NCBI GenBank assembly: GCA_012295275.1 | Contig: CM022671.1 | Location: 26,537,822 to 26,601,821 of the forward strand | DNA length: 64,000 bases | DNA from: Chrysomallon squamiferum | Taxonomy: Eukaryota; Mollusca; Gastropoda; Neomphalida; Peltospiridae | Direction of reading: 5' to 3' | In this document: in pieces, positions 63,378-64,000 of the stretch | Numbering within the stretch: the first letter of the stretch is position 1 | How the letters are laid out: each line of letters opens with the position of its first letter | Notes under the pieces: generated by a model | What the model was told of the DNA's origin: nothing | Databases searched by the model: none | The model's input: only the letters and a program-made list of their open reading frames with translations | Made by a program: the position numbers and the translations under genes

Positions 63378-64000
63378 GTAAGTTTTACTTGTAAAACAAC
63401 TTAAAATTAGATGATTTGAAACACAATTCCAGTTCACTCGAATAAGGACATACGCACATATTTTCAATTAATTATTTAAGTTTTTAAATTAAGATAGGAA
63501 TGACAGATTTTTTTTTTTTTCTGAGTTTTTTTTTTTCTGACTGTTTCTTGGGTTTTGTGTCATTTTTGTTGTCTTTTTCTGTGAGGTGAAGAAATGATGA
63601 GGACTTGTGAAAGCACTGCATGCCCTGTGCCATATGCTAGCACGGTGGCGCTAAAAATAAATGTTTGATACCACGTAAACAAATGTGACAGTGCCTGGTA
63701 CTGTAAGTTGTCTGTGAAAAGTTTCCGCATAGTGACGAGGTTCAAGGAAAATATGTGCAAAAACTTTCTGAAAATCTTCCCGATAAAGAATGTGTGTTCT
63801 GAAGCTGCCGCTCTCCAGTGACTTCTGTTTGTGCAGCTTATCACTGCTTCGACATCGCTGCACAGCGCATGGAGATGGCAACGTTGTGGCCGACCCGACC
63901 TTTGAGGTGATGGGAGTTTGTGTCCCATTGCGGTTCTTCACAGTGTTGTGTATTGTGTTTCGCTGCCTCTCATCGGCCTTCACATCCTAGTGGCGAGAAA
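63378..64000 (+). other. LRIG intron 10 (start only)
   Basis: Begins with GTAAGT and runs off the window. From about 63560 it is a GC-richer, non-simple block that is open for 110 codons on the minus strand (63651-63983). No known domain was recognised; it may be a mobile-element fragment. Confidence 0.7.

Noticed and set aside
63641-63653. CTCF-like CACGGTGGCGCTA
   Set aside because: The right half fits but the left half of the core departs at several positions; too weak next to the full match at 5125-5137.
1-64000. CRISPR arrays, operons, bacterial-type promoters or rRNA genes
   Set aside because: None seen. Spliced exons and abundant microsatellites show animal nuclear DNA; the regular repeats are microsatellites and minisatellites without spacers.

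Overview
The window is animal nuclear DNA: AT-rich and mostly non-coding, with large introns and many long pure microsatellites (CT/GA, CA/TG, TTA, TTTA) and poly-A/T tracts. One spliced gene on the + strand is clearly recognisable. Long dinucleotide arrays, AT-rich introns of 0.3-12 kb and a decayed tRNA-derived SINE fit a lophotrochozoan, plausibly a mollusc and perhaps a cephalopod. That placement is an inference from texture, not from a marker gene.

Bases 1 to about 27,600 are intergenic. They hold microsatellites, several short minisatellites, a candidate polyadenylated retrocopy (7860-8523), a CTCF-like site (5125-5137), a tRNA-derived SINE (about 22,821-23,050) and a G-quadruplex motif (26378-26414). 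Two long GA tracts lie 1.5-2.2 kb upstream of the gene. No protein gene could be supported here; the open frames are translations of simple repeats.

From about 27,600 to 28,749 the sequence becomes richer in CpG. It carries a PAR-bZIP palindrome, a CRE-like site, a CACGTG E-box and a CCAAT box with no obvious TATA, which looks like a housekeeping-type promoter. The start codon at 28750 lies inside a YY1-type motif, and short upstream ORFs precede it.

From 28,750 to the right edge runs the 5' part of an LRIG gene (leucine-rich repeats and immunoglobulin-like domains), a single-pass membrane protein that tunes growth-factor receptor signalling. Ten exons were joined by hand. They encode a signal peptide, a four-cysteine LRR N-cap and 13 leucine-rich repeats (372 complete codons). 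Every intron is in phase 2 and exons are 72, 138 or 144 nt, one or two repeats each. The remaining LRRs, LRR C-cap, Ig domains, transmembrane segment and cytoplasmic tail must lie to the right of the window. Compared with vertebrate LRIG as I remember it, there appears to be one extra N-terminal LRR, encoded by exon 2. Each of the ten splice donors creates an immediate in-frame TAA if the intron is retained.

The introns hold simple repeats, two minisatellite-like duplications and several GC-richer non-repetitive islands that are enhancer candidates, notably 38160-38440, 59400-59560 and 61080-61425. I found no convincing undescribed multi-gene system. The most interesting points are the exon architecture, the extra LRR and the paired YY1 motifs at the promoter and in intron 9.
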